Assembly: GCA_037890055.1 (NCBI GenBank)
Contig: JBBKBD010000022.1
Reading direction: 5' to 3' (one strand)
Source of the DNA: Mediannikoviicoccus sp037890055
GTDB lineage: Bacteria > Bacillota > Clostridia > Tissierellales > Peptoniphilaceae
DNA length: 22,260 bases
Below are positions 8,069-16,113 of this stretch, one piece after another (within the stretch, counting starts at the first letter, position 1; each line of letters begins with the position of its first letter). The notes beneath the pieces were generated by a model that saw only the letters and a program-made list of their open reading frames with translations, did no database searches and had not been told where the DNA came from. A program made the position numbers and the translations under genes.

Positions 8069-8085
8069 TTTGACTTTCTTTGACC
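8069..8085 (-). promoter_or_regulatory. CtsR operator (heptad direct repeat)
   Basis: The minus strand reads GGTCAAA GAA AGTCAAA, a match to the CtsR consensus of two (A/G)GTCAAA heptads separated by three bases. It lies between the predicted transcription start (about 8110) and the ctsR start codon, where a bound dimer would block transcription. Confidence 0.93.
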
Positions 8086-8116
8086 TAGTTTGTAAAAAAA
8101 ATTTCTCTGTACTTTT

Positions 8117-8144
8117 ATTATATCATAACGAGATATTTTTTCAA
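8117..8144 (-). promoter_or_regulatory. ctsR operon promoter
   Basis: On the minus strand TTGAAA (8139-8144) and TATAAT (8117-8122) are 16 bases apart. TGA directly before the -10 makes it an extended -10 promoter. Confidence 0.8.
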
Positions 8145-8174
8145 TAATTGAACAATGCGAAATAATTTCGAATC

Positions 8175-8201
8175 AAAAAGGTCAACCACTATGGGCTGAC
8201 C
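8175..8201 (-). terminator. Terminator after the EF-G-like gene
   Basis: GGTCAGCC and GGTTGACC on the minus strand form a stem with one mismatch, followed by five T residues. It separates the EF-G-like gene from the ctsR promoter. Confidence 0.75.
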
Positions 8202-8208
8202 TATTATT

Positions 8209-10269
8209 TTATTCTTCTACATGTGCTTCTTCAATAATTTTTTCTGCAACATTTGATGGAACTTCTTCATATCTTTCAAATTCCATTTCAAAGTCCCCTC
8301 TTGCCTGTGTCATTGAACGAAGGTCAATTGAGTATTCAAAAAGTTCTGCATGTGGAGCTTCTGCTGTAACGACTTGTGTGCCGTCTTCTTGTGAATCCAT
8401 TCCAAGAATTCTACCACGTCTCTTGTTCATGTCTCCCATAACATCACCCATGTACTCTTCTGGAACTGTAATAACTATTTTCATTATAGGTTCAAGTAGT
8501 ACTGGTTTTGCTTCTTTAATACCTTTTCTGAAGGCAAGTTGTGCTGCCATCTTAAATGCCATTTCGTTTGAGTCAACTGGATGGTATGATCCATCATATA
8601 GTGTTGCTTTAATATTAACTACTGGGTATCCTGCCAAAGGTCCCTTTTCAAGTGACTCTATTAAACCTTTTTCAACTGCAGGGAAGTAGTTCTTAGGAAC
8701 TGCACCACCGAATACTTCTTCTTCAAATACAAAGTCTTCTTCTGTTGGTTCAAATCTTATAAATACATCACCATATTGTCCTGCACCACCAGATTGTTTC
8801 TTATGTTTACCTTGAACATCTGATTTGCCTTTAATGGTTTCTCTATATGCAATCTTAAGTGGAATTATTTTTGTTTCAACGCTAAATTCATCTTTAAGTC
8901 TATTTAGTATTGATTGTAATTGAACATTTCCTTGTCCACCGATTACAAGTTGTTTTGTTTCAGGATTTCTTTCAACATTAAGACTTGGATCTTCCTCTTG
9001 TAGTTTTGAAAGTGCAGATGAAATCTTATCTTCATCTCCCTTTGAAACCGGTTCAATGGCAATGTAGTATGATGCCTTTGGAACCTTTAATGCCTTGTAC
9101 TCTATTGGATGAGCCTTTGTGCAAAGTGTGTCCCCAGTTTCAGTGATGCTAAGTTTTGAAATAGCACCGATGTCCCCTGCAACAACTTCGTTTGTTTCTA
9201 TTTGCTCTTTACCTCTGATATAGAATAGGTTACCAATTTTTTCTGTCTTATCTTTATTTGCATTGTATATTTCAGTGTCCTTAGTAAGCTTACCTGAAAC
9301 AACTTTGAATATTGAAATCTTTCCTACAAATGGGTCAGTTATAGTTTTAAATACTACTGCTGAAAGTGGTTCGTCTGGATGAACTCCTCTGTAGTTTCCA
9401 TCTTCAAGTCTAAAGCCATACTTTGCTCTTTCGTCTGAAGGTGCTGGCATAAATTCGGTTATTGTTTCAAGAAGTATGTCAATACCTGCTCCTGTATCTG
9501 TTGAACCTGCCACTAGAGGAACTGCTGAACCTTCTAGAAGTGCAGTTGTTATACCTTCCATAAGTTCGTCGTGGTTAAACTCTTCACCATCGAAATACTT
9601 GTTCATAAGCTCTTCGTCACTTTCTGCAACGATTTCAACTATTTCACCATAAACAACTTCAACTTCGTCAACTCTATTTTCAGGAATAGGAACTTCTTTC
9701 CTTGTAAATCCATCATATTCATATGCTTTTTTGTTTAATACGTCTATAAGTCCTTTAAAGTTTTCTCCTTCTCCCACTGTCAATGTAAAAGGAATAACTT
9801 TTTTATCAAAATTTATATGAAGATCGGAGACTATCTTGTTTAAATTTGCATTTTCTTTCTCCATCTTATTTACGAATATTATTCTTGGTAATTGAATTTC
9901 CTTTGTATAATTAAGAACTTTTTCAGTTCCAACTTCTATTCCACTTGAAGAGTCAATTAATACAAGCGCTGCTTCAGAAGCTCTTAGCGCTGAGTAAACT
10001 TCGTTCTTAAAGTCGAAATATCCCGGAGTGTCTATTAGATTCACTTTAAAACCGTCATATTCTATTGGGATAACGGTTGTATTAATTGAAGAGCCTCTCT
10101 TTATTTCTTCCTTTGAAAAGTCAGAAACTGTGTTTCCCTCTTCAACTTTTCCTATACGTTTAGTCACGCCGGTGATGTTTAACATTGACTCAATTAAACT
10201 AGTCTTACCAACTCCGCTGTGTCCAACTAAACATAAATTTCTAATCTTATCTGTTGTATATGCTTTCAT
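8209..10269 (-). CDS. Elongation factor G-like translational GTPase (EF-G paralogue)
   Basis: A 686-residue protein with full EF-G architecture: GTPase domain, domain II, and the C-terminal domains that mimic tRNA (about residues 390-686). The GTPase motifs are GHSGVGKTS near 16-24, DTPGYFDF near 80-87 and NKME near 134-137. Canonical EF-G has GHIDAGKTT, DTPGHVDF and NKMD. These differences place it with the EF-G2-type paralogues rather than the housekeeping fusA product, which usually lies beside rpsL/rpsG. The role of such paralogues is unsettled; ribosome recycling or other ribosome-linked GTPase work has been proposed. The start has a strong GGGAGGT site five bases away. It is a single-gene unit with its own promoter and terminator. 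Confidence 0.88.
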   Translation of the reverse strand: MKAYTTDKIRNLCLVGHSGVGKTSLIESMLNITGVTKRIGKVEEGNTVSDFSKEEIKRGSSINTTVIPIEYDGFKVNLIDTPGYFDFKNEVYSALRASEAALVLIDSSSGIEVGTEKVLNYTKEIQLPRIIFVNKMEKENANLNKIVSDLHINFDKKVIPFTLTVGEGENFKGLIDVLNKKAYEYDGFTRKEVPIPENRVDEVEVVYGEIVEIVAESDEELMNKYFDGEEFNHDELMEGITTALLEGSAVPLVAGSTDTGAGIDILLETITEFMPAPSDERAKYGFRLEDGNYRGVHPDEPLSAVVFKTITDPFVGKISIFKVVSGKLTKDTEIYNANKDKTEKIGNLFYIRGKEQIETNEVVAGDIGAISKLSITETGDTLCTKAHPIEYKALKVPKASYYIAIEPVSKGDEDKISSALSKLQEEDPSLNVERNPETKQLVIGGQGNVQLQSILNRLKDEFSVETKIIPLKIAYRETIKGKSDVQGKHKKQSGGAGQYGDVFIRFEPTEEDFVFEEEVFGGAVPKNYFPAVEKGLIESLEKGPLAGYPVVNIKATLYDGSYHPVDSNEMAFKMAAQLAFRKGIKEAKPVLLEPIMKIVITVPEEYMGDVMGDMNKRRGRILGMDSQEDGTQVVTAEAPHAELFEYSIDLRSMTQARGDFEMEFERYEEVPSNVAEKIIEEAHVEE

Positions 10270-10299
10270 TATTACCTCCCGTTAATTTACCTTACTCTG

Positions 10300-10308
10300 A
10301 TTATAACA
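10300..10308 (-). promoter_or_regulatory. Extended -10 promoter of the EF-G-like gene
   Basis: The minus strand carries TGTTATAAT (10300-10308) about 30 bases before the start codon. No good -35 is visible. The rest of the divergent gap up to 10517 is very AT-rich and shows nothing else I can support. Confidence 0.6.
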
Positions 10309-10517
10309 TGAAAACAATTTCTTTTGTATTAAAATTTAATTTTTTTATGATTGATTAATATGAATTTATTATAAAAGTCAAACTCAATATTTTAAGTTCA
10401 GTTTTACAACTTCTTAAATTTTTGCTTTTAATTCTATTAAATACCAGTGCAAATATTATTATATTTATAATCAACTCTTTTCCTAGTTATTTATTATGCC
10501 TTTAATTTCATTCTCTA

Positions 10518-10526
10518 TGGTATAAT
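10518..10526 (+). promoter_or_regulatory. Extended -10 promoter of the SDR gene (leaderless arrangement)
   Basis: TGGTATAAT ends at 10526. The expected transcription start, about 7 bases on, falls on the ATG at 10533. No -35 and no Shine-Dalgarno sequence are visible, so the mRNA probably begins at or within a base or two of its start codon. Confidence 0.6.
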
Positions 10527-10532
10527 ATGTTT

Positions 10533-11261
10533 ATGAAAACAGTATTAATAACAGGGTCTTCAAGAGGTATTGGAGCTGCAACCGCTAGAAGACTTGCTAA
10601 AAATTATAAAATTGTCATAAATTACAATAATTCAGAAAAAGAAGCTCTATCACTCTTAGATGAGTTAAGGAAAATAAACCCATTTGTCATATCAATAAAA
10701 GCAGACGCATCTAATGAAAACGAAGTTTTTGAAATGTTTGAAACTATAGAAAAAAGCTTTGGAGGTGTTGACATACTTATAAACAATGCTGGTGTTTCCT
10801 ATTTTGGACTAATCCAAGATACCCCTTTTGAAAAATGGTTTGAAGTTATAAACACAAACCTTAACTCTGTATTTTTAAACTCAAAAAGATCTATTCCATA
10901 CATGGTTGATAAAAAAAATGGAGTAATAATAAATATTTCTTCTATTTGGGGAGATTTTGGAGCTAGCATGGAAACTTGCTATTCTTCTAGTAAGGGAGCT
11001 ATAAACACCTTCACTAAAGCTCTTGCAAAAGAATTAGCTCCATCCAATATTAGAGTTAATGCTATAGCACCAGGAATAGTAGACACGGATATGATGAGAA
11101 ATGATTTTAATAAACAGGAGCTAGCAGAACTAAAAAACAAAGTTGGTATCAATAGGTTCGCAATGCCCGATGAAATTGCTGGACTAATAGAGTATTTAAT
11201 ATCTGATCAAGCCTCTTATATAACTGGTGACATTATTCATATAAATGGTTGCTTCTATTAA
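10533..11261 (+). CDS. SDR family oxidoreductase, probable EF-P 5-aminopentanone reductase (YmfI-like)
   Basis: A 242-residue classical short-chain dehydrogenase. It shows the NAD(P)-binding TGSSRGIG near residues 7-14, NNAG near 85-88, an active-site Ser in NISSIWG, and YSSSK near 151-155 with catalytic Tyr and Lys. The C-terminal ITGDIIHINGCFY is typical of the FabG group. SSIWG followed by GAS, and the AKELAPSNIRVNAIAPG block, resemble YmfI-type enzymes, which reduce 5-aminopentanone on elongation factor P. A FabG-like acyl reductase is the alternative. Another in-frame ATG at 10527 directly abuts the -10 box and would lie upstream of the mRNA start, so I prefer 10533. Neither start has a ribosome binding site. 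The gene stands alone, divergent from the EF-G-like gene. Confidence 0.85.
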   Translation: MKTVLITGSSRGIGAATARRLAKNYKIVINYNNSEKEALSLLDELRKINPFVISIKADASNENEVFEMFETIEKSFGGVDILINNAGVSYFGLIQDTPFEKWFEVINTNLNSVFLNSKRSIPYMVDKKNGVIINISSIWGDFGASMETCYSSSKGAINTFTKALAKELAPSNIRVNAIAPGIVDTDMMRNDFNKQELAELKNKVGINRFAMPDEIAGLIEYLISDQASYITGDIIHINGCFY

Positions 11262-11266
11262 AACAT

Positions 11267-11323
11267 GAAGGGTCTTTTATAGCTTATTTATCATAGCTGT
11301 AAAGACCCTTCTATTATTTTTTT
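11267..11323. terminator. Bidirectional terminator between the SDR and AI-2E-type genes
   Basis: GAAGGGTCTTT (11267-11277) pairs perfectly with AAAGACCCTTC (11301-11311). A T-rich tract follows on the plus strand, and TTTTAA follows on the minus strand, so it can serve both convergent genes. Confidence 0.85.
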
Positions 11324-12500
11324 AATTCTTATCTACTTCATATTCAGATGTACTTACAGGCAATTCTTTTCTCTTTAATATAAACTCTATAAGTTCTTTT
11401 ACCAGGCCATATATAACCGCAAAGATTGGAACACCTATTATCATTCCAACTATTCCAAACATAGCTCCACCGATAATAATTGCAAAAAGAATCCAAAATG
11501 AATTTATTCCTATTGAGTCAGAGTGAATTCTTGGCTTAACAACATTACCATCGATTTGTTGTCCAATTACAACTGCAATTAGGAATATAAATGCAGCCTT
11601 TATATCTTGAACGCCAATCATAATAAAAACTGGTATGGCACCAATAACCGGTCCGATATATGGAATCATATTGGTTATGGCAATTAGTATCCCCATAATT
11701 ATTACGCCTTCAACCTTTAGGACAAGTAATACTACAGATATTTCTATACCTAAAATAATTGATGCCAATAGGTCCCCTGTTAAAGTTTGTTTAACGGTCT
11801 TTCCAATGTCCCTTGCAATGCTTATTAACTTTGCTGCGACTTTCTTAGGAAAGATTGCAAAGGTAGCTTTCTTTGACATTGCTCCAAAGTGTTCTTTGTC
11901 ATTTAAAAGATATAACGATACTATTAAGCCTATTCCAAAATTGAAAAGCACTGAAACAAATCCAGATGCAAAGGAAGTTAGTTTTGGTCCAACCTTTGAT
12001 AAAATACTCTTTAAATATTCTGTTAACTGTGCTATTCGCTCTGTTAAAAAGTCAGATACTTTTTCATTAACACCATACTTGTTGAAAAGTTCTCCCCATG
12101 ACTCAAACTCATTATTTTTTAAATAATCTGAAATTATGTCGCTTAACTTTGAAACCGAGTCCACAATTTGAGGAATTAAAAGTGAGAAGAATATAACTAT
12201 TAAAATAATTACGATTAAGTAAGTAATTATAAGAGATATCATTCTCTTCTTTTTAAAGGAAAGCTTTTTAAATCCACTTATCTTATTTAAATTTCTTTCA
12301 ATAAAATCCATGGGCATATTTAGTATATATGCAATAACTCCACCATAAATAATTGGTGAAAGTATACTAAATATATTTCCAAATCCCTTTTTAAATCCAT
12401 CAAAGCGGTAAATTATAAAAAAGAAAAGTATGGAAATAAAGACCGTTAAAAGTCTGTAGAAGAGCTTTGTATTATCTTCTTTGTTAAAATTCACCTTCAT
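11322..12500 (-). CDS. AI-2E family transporter (PF01594-type membrane protein)
   Basis: A 392-residue integral membrane protein. The pattern is that of the AI-2E/UPF0118 family. Two N-terminal helices (about 15-35 and 40-65) and another near 85-115 come first, then a polar segment (about 120-175), then several closely spaced helices from about 180 to 370. The C-terminal part contains the family-like GxVIGAIPVF, QQIDGNVVKPRI and GMIIGVPIFAVIYGL. Members export small molecules or ions; some are Na+/H+ antiporters, and export of autoinducer-2 is shown only for a few, so substrate cannot be assigned. Its ATG overlaps the malic enzyme stop as TAATG, with GGAG just upstream, implying translational coupling. 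That coupling hints at a link to malate/pyruvate or ion balance, but this is only inference. Confidence 0.88.
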   Translation of the reverse strand: MKVNFNKEDNTKLFYRLLTVFISILFFFIIYRFDGFKKGFGNIFSILSPIIYGGVIAYILNMPMDFIERNLNKISGFKKLSFKKKRMISLIITYLIVIILIVIFFSLLIPQIVDSVSKLSDIISDYLKNNEFESWGELFNKYGVNEKVSDFLTERIAQLTEYLKSILSKVGPKLTSFASGFVSVLFNFGIGLIVSLYLLNDKEHFGAMSKKATFAIFPKKVAAKLISIARDIGKTVKQTLTGDLLASIILGIEISVVLLVLKVEGVIIMGILIAITNMIPYIGPVIGAIPVFIMIGVQDIKAAFIFLIAVVIGQQIDGNVVKPRIHSDSIGINSFWILFAIIIGGAMFGIVGMIIGVPIFAVIYGLVKELIEFILKRKELPVSTSEYEVDKN

Positions 12501-13675
12501 TAGCTTCTCCTGCTTTCTAATTCAGCAACCCTAATAACTTCTTCAGCCACAAAGTCTGCCACTCTTTCATCAAAGACTGAAGGTATAACATATTCAGGGT
12601 TCAATTCATCTTCTGAAATTAAATTTGCAATTCCTACTGCCGCCGCCATTTTCATCTCTTCAGTAATCTTCTTTGCCCTTGCCTTTAATGCACCTTTAAA
12701 TAGTCCTGGGAAGGCAAGTACATTGTTAACTTGGTTAGGGAAGTCGGATCTACCTGTTCCCGCAACAAATGCGCCGCCTTTTATTGCCTCTTCATATGGA
12801 ATTTCAGGTTCTGGATTTGCCATGGCAAAGACAATTGGCTTAGTCTTCATGCTACTTACCATGTCGGCATTTATTACGTTTGGTCCAGACACTCCAATAA
12901 ATATATCCGCCTTAGTCATGGCATTTTTCATTGTTATGTCCTCGTCTTCTATATTTGTAATCTCTGCAATTTCCTTTTCAACAAAGTTATATTTTTCAAT
13001 TTCAGATTTCTTTAAAACGCCCTTTCTATTAAAGGCATAAATATTTTTAACTCCAAGTCTCTTCACCATGTTTATTATTGAAAAACCTGCAGCACCAGTT
13101 CCCGAAACCACAACGGTAACATCTTTTGCCTCTTTCTCTGCAAGCTTTAATGAGTTTATAAGTGCAGCAGTAACCACTATGGCAGTACCATGTTGGTCAT
13201 CATGAAACACTGGAATATCAAGTTCGTCAATTAGTCTTCTCTCTATTTCAACACATCTTGGAGCGGAGATGTCCTCTAAGTTGATTCCACCATAGGTTGG
13301 AGCAATATTCTTTATAGTTTGAATAATCTCTTCAGTGTCCTTGGTGTTTAAAACCACAGGCACTGCATTTACTCCACCAAACTTTTTAAATAGAACTGAC
13401 TTCCCTTCCATTACAGGTAGTGCTGCTTCAGGTCCTATGTCACCAAGTCCAAGCACAGCAGTTCCATCGGAAATAACTGCAATAGCATTGCCCTTCCAAG
13501 TATATTCATATGCCAAGTCCTTGTCCTTTGCTATTTCTCTACAAGGCTGAGCAACCCCTGGAGTATATGCAAGGCCAAGTTCTTCTTTGGAATCAATCTT
13601 TGCCTTTGATTCTACGCTTAGTTTCCCCTTCCAATTTCTATGAGCTTCCAAGGCTCTTTCGTAAACATCTTTCAT
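12500..13675 (-). CDS. NAD(P)-dependent malic enzyme, short bacterial form
   Basis: A 391-residue cytoplasmic enzyme that oxidatively decarboxylates malate to pyruvate. Family marks in order: YTPGVAQPC with catalytic Tyr37; GDIGPEAALPVMEGKS (about 78-93); LEDISAPR near 133-140 with acidic metal ligands; FHDDQHGTAIV near 157-167; and a Rossmann NAD(P)-binding loop SGTGAAG near 191-197. The family also carries SGPNVI and ANPEPEI in the C-terminal half. At this length it is the short form without a phosphotransacetylase domain. Cofactor preference cannot be read with confidence. A GGAGG site precedes the ATG. It is the first gene of a two-gene operon with the AI-2E-type protein. It probably feeds pyruvate and reducing power to fermentative metabolism. 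Confidence 0.94.
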   Translation of the reverse strand: MKDVYERALEAHRNWKGKLSVESKAKIDSKEELGLAYTPGVAQPCREIAKDKDLAYEYTWKGNAIAVISDGTAVLGLGDIGPEAALPVMEGKSVLFKKFGGVNAVPVVLNTKDTEEIIQTIKNIAPTYGGINLEDISAPRCVEIERRLIDELDIPVFHDDQHGTAIVVTAALINSLKLAEKEAKDVTVVVSGTGAAGFSIINMVKRLGVKNIYAFNRKGVLKKSEIEKYNFVEKEIAEITNIEDEDITMKNAMTKADIFIGVSGPNVINADMVSSMKTKPIVFAMANPEPEIPYEEAIKGGAFVAGTGRSDFPNQVNNVLAFPGLFKGALKARAKKITEEMKMAAAVGIANLISEDELNPEYVIPSVFDERVADFVAEEVIRVAELESRRS

Positions 13676-13722
13676 TCTATTTCCTCCATAGTATGCAATA
13701 AATTCATTTTTTCAACACTTTA

Positions 13723-13731
13723 ATTATAACA
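13723..13731 (-). promoter_or_regulatory. Extended -10 promoter of the malic enzyme operon
   Basis: TGTTATAAT on the minus strand, with no recognisable -35. It lies about 48 bases upstream of the start codon and back to back with the lipoprotein promoter. Confidence 0.55.
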
Positions 13732-13774
13732 CATGGATAAAACATAAAAGCATAATCAATATTTTGATTAGCTA

Positions 13775-13783
13775 TGATAAAAT
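13775..13783 (+). promoter_or_regulatory. Extended -10 promoter of the His-rich lipoprotein gene
   Basis: TGATAAAAT, about 29 bases before the start codon. No convincing -35 is present. A GGAGGG ribosome binding site follows just before the ATG. Confidence 0.5.
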
Positions 13784-13811
13784 AGTATTAGAATTATAAT
13801 TGGAGGGATAA

Positions 13812-14471
13812 ATGAAAAAATTAAAAAAATTATTTCTATTGTTGTTTCTTTGCATAGGCCTTGCAGCATGCAAAAATCAAAACAATGTGGAGTCAAATAT
13901 AAATGGCAGCGAAGAGCATATGCATGACCATGACCACGAGCATGACCCTGAACATGAACATGACCATGACCACGAGCACGAGCATGAACATGATGTAACG
14001 GGAAAAGAGATTGAAACTGAAATAGGAAAAAGAACTATACTTAAAAGTTTAGATGAAATGGATAAGACTATTTCAAGTGGCCCATTCAACTTTAAAATAA
14101 ATGCGGTTCAGTTAAGTAGCCTTGAAGTAAAAGATGAACACCTAGATGAATTTAACGGTCAAAAGATGATTTACTTCCTAAATGTAAGTATTTTCGTAGA
14201 ACACATGTCAAATGAAGTTCATAGTCTCGATATGAAAAATGCAAAAATAGTAGACTCAAATAATAAAGAGTACCTTCCTGACATGACAAAGTCCGACAAC
14301 TTTGATGGCGACTTTAACGGAAACTCCATGGACGAGGGAAACTTGACCTTTTTCGTGGATGAGTCCGTAACAAAAGACGAAAACTTAAAACTAGTAATCC
14401 CACAGGCACTGGACGAAAATGGAAACAAGATTGGAGACGAGGCTTTGTTTAATATAGAATTTGAAAAATAG
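13812..14471 (+). CDS. Lipoprotein with His-Asp/Glu-rich segment
   Basis: A 219-residue secreted lipoprotein. Residues 1-19 form a signal with lipobox LAAC, so Cys20 would be lipidated. Residues 36-61 alternate His with Asp or Glu, with 12 His in 26 residues, a pattern used to bind Zn2+, Ni2+ or similar ions. The remainder (about 65-219) looks like one compact beta-rich domain, possibly of the DUF4352/Ig-like lipoprotein kind, but I do not recognise it firmly. Similar His-rich tracts occur in zinc-uptake binding proteins, yet this protein lacks their fold and has no transporter genes beside it. Metal storage, buffering or sensing at the cell surface is a reasonable guess. GGAGGG precedes the ATG. 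It forms a single-gene unit. Confidence 0.8.
   Translation: MKKLKKLFLLLFLCIGLAACKNQNNVESNINGSEEHMHDHDHEHDPEHEHDHDHEHEHEHDVTGKEIETEIGKRTILKSLDEMDKTISSGPFNFKINAVQLSSLEVKDEHLDEFNGQKMIYFLNVSIFVEHMSNEVHSLDMKNAKIVDSNNKEYLPDMTKSDNFDGDFNGNSMDEGNLTFFVDESVTKDENLKLVIPQALDENGNKIGDEALFNIEFEK
13917..13994 (+). repeat. In-frame short tandem repeat encoding the His-Asp/Glu tract
   Basis: Degenerate units built from CAT/CAC alternating with GAC/GAG/GAA, about 6 bp per unit, within the lipoprotein gene. Several units are identical, so slippage could change tract length without breaking the frame. Confidence 0.75.
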
Positions 14472-14482
14472 AAAGTTAAAAT

Positions 14483-14506
14483 AAAAGAGCCCATATGGGC
14501 CCTTTT
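14483..14506. terminator. Bidirectional terminator between lipoprotein and dipeptidase genes
   Basis: AAAAGAGCCC, loop ATAT, GGGCCCTTTT forms a stem with a single A-C mismatch. It is flanked by A residues on one side and T residues on the other, so it works for both convergent genes. Confidence 0.85.
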
Positions 14507-15970
14507 TTAATTATCGCTTCTTGAGAAAGCATTTTTCATGTTATTTGATGCTATATATAACACTCTGTCTAAAAGTTTATTAGTTTCTCTTTCTGTAAAG
14601 TCAGAAATATCTTGATTTGCTCTTTCTAGAACTTCATGTAGAGCATCTCCCTTTAAATCTTTTTCCTTTACTTCCCTATCTGTCTTTATAATCATTTCAT
14701 GGGACTTTGCCATAATCTTTTGATTATATCTTTCTACTTCAACAATTGCTTCACTATAATGTGCATCTACAAGTGCGCCAATAAGTCTATTTGTCCAGTA
14801 GAAGTTATTTGTAGTTACAGTGATTGAATCGTCTTCAAAGTACTTTGGAGTTGTTCTTACATTTGCATAAAGGGCAACTGCAGAGTTAAATGCATTTGAA
14901 CCAAGGGCATGCCATTCTACAACTTTATTTCCTTCACCAATATATGGTCTGATTTGAGTAAACACAGTAACATTATTTCTATTAATTCCTATAGGTCTGT
15001 ACTTACCCCTCTTTTCTCCCTTGCCATATGAACTAAATTCTGTTCCTTGGTAGTAGTATGAAAGTACATATTTCATGTCCTCAATTGTGATTTTTCTTTC
15101 AGGTACCATTGCCCATGGTAGGTCTAAATCTTCTGGTGTAAAGTCTGCATCAACACCGTCCCACAAAAATGATCTTGGATTAAAATGTCTTAGCATACCC
15201 CAAGCTCTTGGTGTGTTATAAACTCTGTCAGAGTCTTCTCCAGAACCATATGCAAATCTTGGATTAAAGTCGTCATCTTTATTCAAATTAAGATGATGTT
15301 CTTCAGTCCATTCCCTTAAGTCTTCACAACACATAAAGTTTTCTTTTTTGCCATATGCATCTTCAAAATCAAAGTAATCTATACCAAGTTGATTAGGCAT
15401 TACTACATAGCAGTCATCAGGAACACGACTTGCCATCCAGTGATGTCCACCAATTGTTTCAAGCCACCATATTTCATTTTCATCTTGAAAAGCAATTCCA
15501 TTTGATTCATAAGTTCCATGTTCTTCCAATAGCTTTCCAAGTCTTTCAACACCTTCTCTGGCAGATGAAATATATGGAAGCACAACAGTTACAAAGTCCT
15601 CTTCCCCAAGTCCACCTTCCTTTTTGTCCTTATTATTTATTAAAAGTGGATCCGCACCTAGAACCCTTGGATTTGTAGTAATGGTTTCAGTTGCAGTCAT
15701 TGAAATATTTTTTGAATTAGTTCCATTGCAACCCCAAATTCCCTCTACAGGATCTGAGTTTGGATGAGCAGTATATCTAAGTGGATTGTCTGGAAGATCA
15801 AACTCACATTCTGAAATTACTGATTTATATCTTTTTGGTTGATCCTTAGGTTCAACCACAATAAATCTCTTCGCACTATATTCTCCTGAAGGTGAATCTT
15901 CACTTCTTGTAACTATAGTTGAGTTATCATAAGAAGCTTTTTTCCCTACAAGTAAAGTTGTACAAGCCAT
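14507..15970 (-). CDS. C69 family dipeptidase
   Basis: A 487-residue Ntn-type hydrolase resembling the PepD dipeptidases of Gram-positive bacteria. The N-terminus MACTTLLVGKKAS carries the expected nucleophile, Cys3, which becomes active when exposed as the first residue. Phrases such as TRSEDS, EGIWGCNGTN and TATETI fit the family. No signal peptide or membrane segment is visible, so it should act in the cytoplasm on imported or internal dipeptides, supplying amino acids. Here at most two residues precede Cys3, a shorter leader than in some relatives. The start is supported by AAGGAGG. The gene converges with the lipoprotein gene and diverges from the YozE-like gene. Confidence 0.93.
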   Translation of the reverse strand: MACTTLLVGKKASYDNSTIVTRSEDSPSGEYSAKRFIVVEPKDQPKRYKSVISECEFDLPDNPLRYTAHPNSDPVEGIWGCNGTNSKNISMTATETITTNPRVLGADPLLINNKDKKEGGLGEEDFVTVVLPYISSAREGVERLGKLLEEHGTYESNGIAFQDENEIWWLETIGGHHWMASRVPDDCYVVMPNQLGIDYFDFEDAYGKKENFMCCEDLREWTEEHHLNLNKDDDFNPRFAYGSGEDSDRVYNTPRAWGMLRHFNPRSFLWDGVDADFTPEDLDLPWAMVPERKITIEDMKYVLSYYYQGTEFSSYGKGEKRGKYRPIGINRNNVTVFTQIRPYIGEGNKVVEWHALGSNAFNSAVALYANVRTTPKYFEDDSITVTTNNFYWTNRLIGALVDAHYSEAIVEVERYNQKIMAKSHEMIIKTDREVKEKDLKGDALHEVLERANQDISDFTERETNKLLDRVLYIASNNMKNAFSRSDN

Positions 15971-16037
15971 AATCGTCCTCCTTGTAATTTTTTTCTGTAC
16001 ACTTACAGTTTACTCCTAAAAATTGCAGATGTAAATT

Positions 16038-16046
16038 ATGATAACA
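16038..16046 (-). promoter_or_regulatory. Possible dipeptidase promoter (extended -10)
   Basis: TGTTATCAT on the minus strand, about 70 bases before the start codon. The leader between them holds a small hairpin, CTGTA/TACAG (15995-16008), that could be an operator or nothing at all. Confidence 0.4.
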
Positions 16047-16081
16047 ATTATTAAATGATTTTTTAATATTTTAAGTCACCA

Positions 16082-16090
16082 TGATATAAT
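16082..16090 (+). promoter_or_regulatory. Extended -10 promoter of the YozE-like gene
   Basis: TGATATAAT ends at 16090, nine bases before the AGGAGGTG ribosome binding site, giving a very short leader. No -35 is visible. Confidence 0.6.
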
Positions 16091-16113
16091 GTCATTAATA
16101 GGAGGTGTTCATT

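Noticed and set aside
12723..13040. Long plus-strand frames within the malic enzyme gene
   Set aside because: Antisense shadows of a clearly conserved enzyme; no ribosome binding site and no family-like sequence.
13877..14089. Cys/Ser-rich minus-strand frame opposite the His-rich tract
   Set aside because: The repeats are simply the complement of the CAT/GAC repeat; no start signal.
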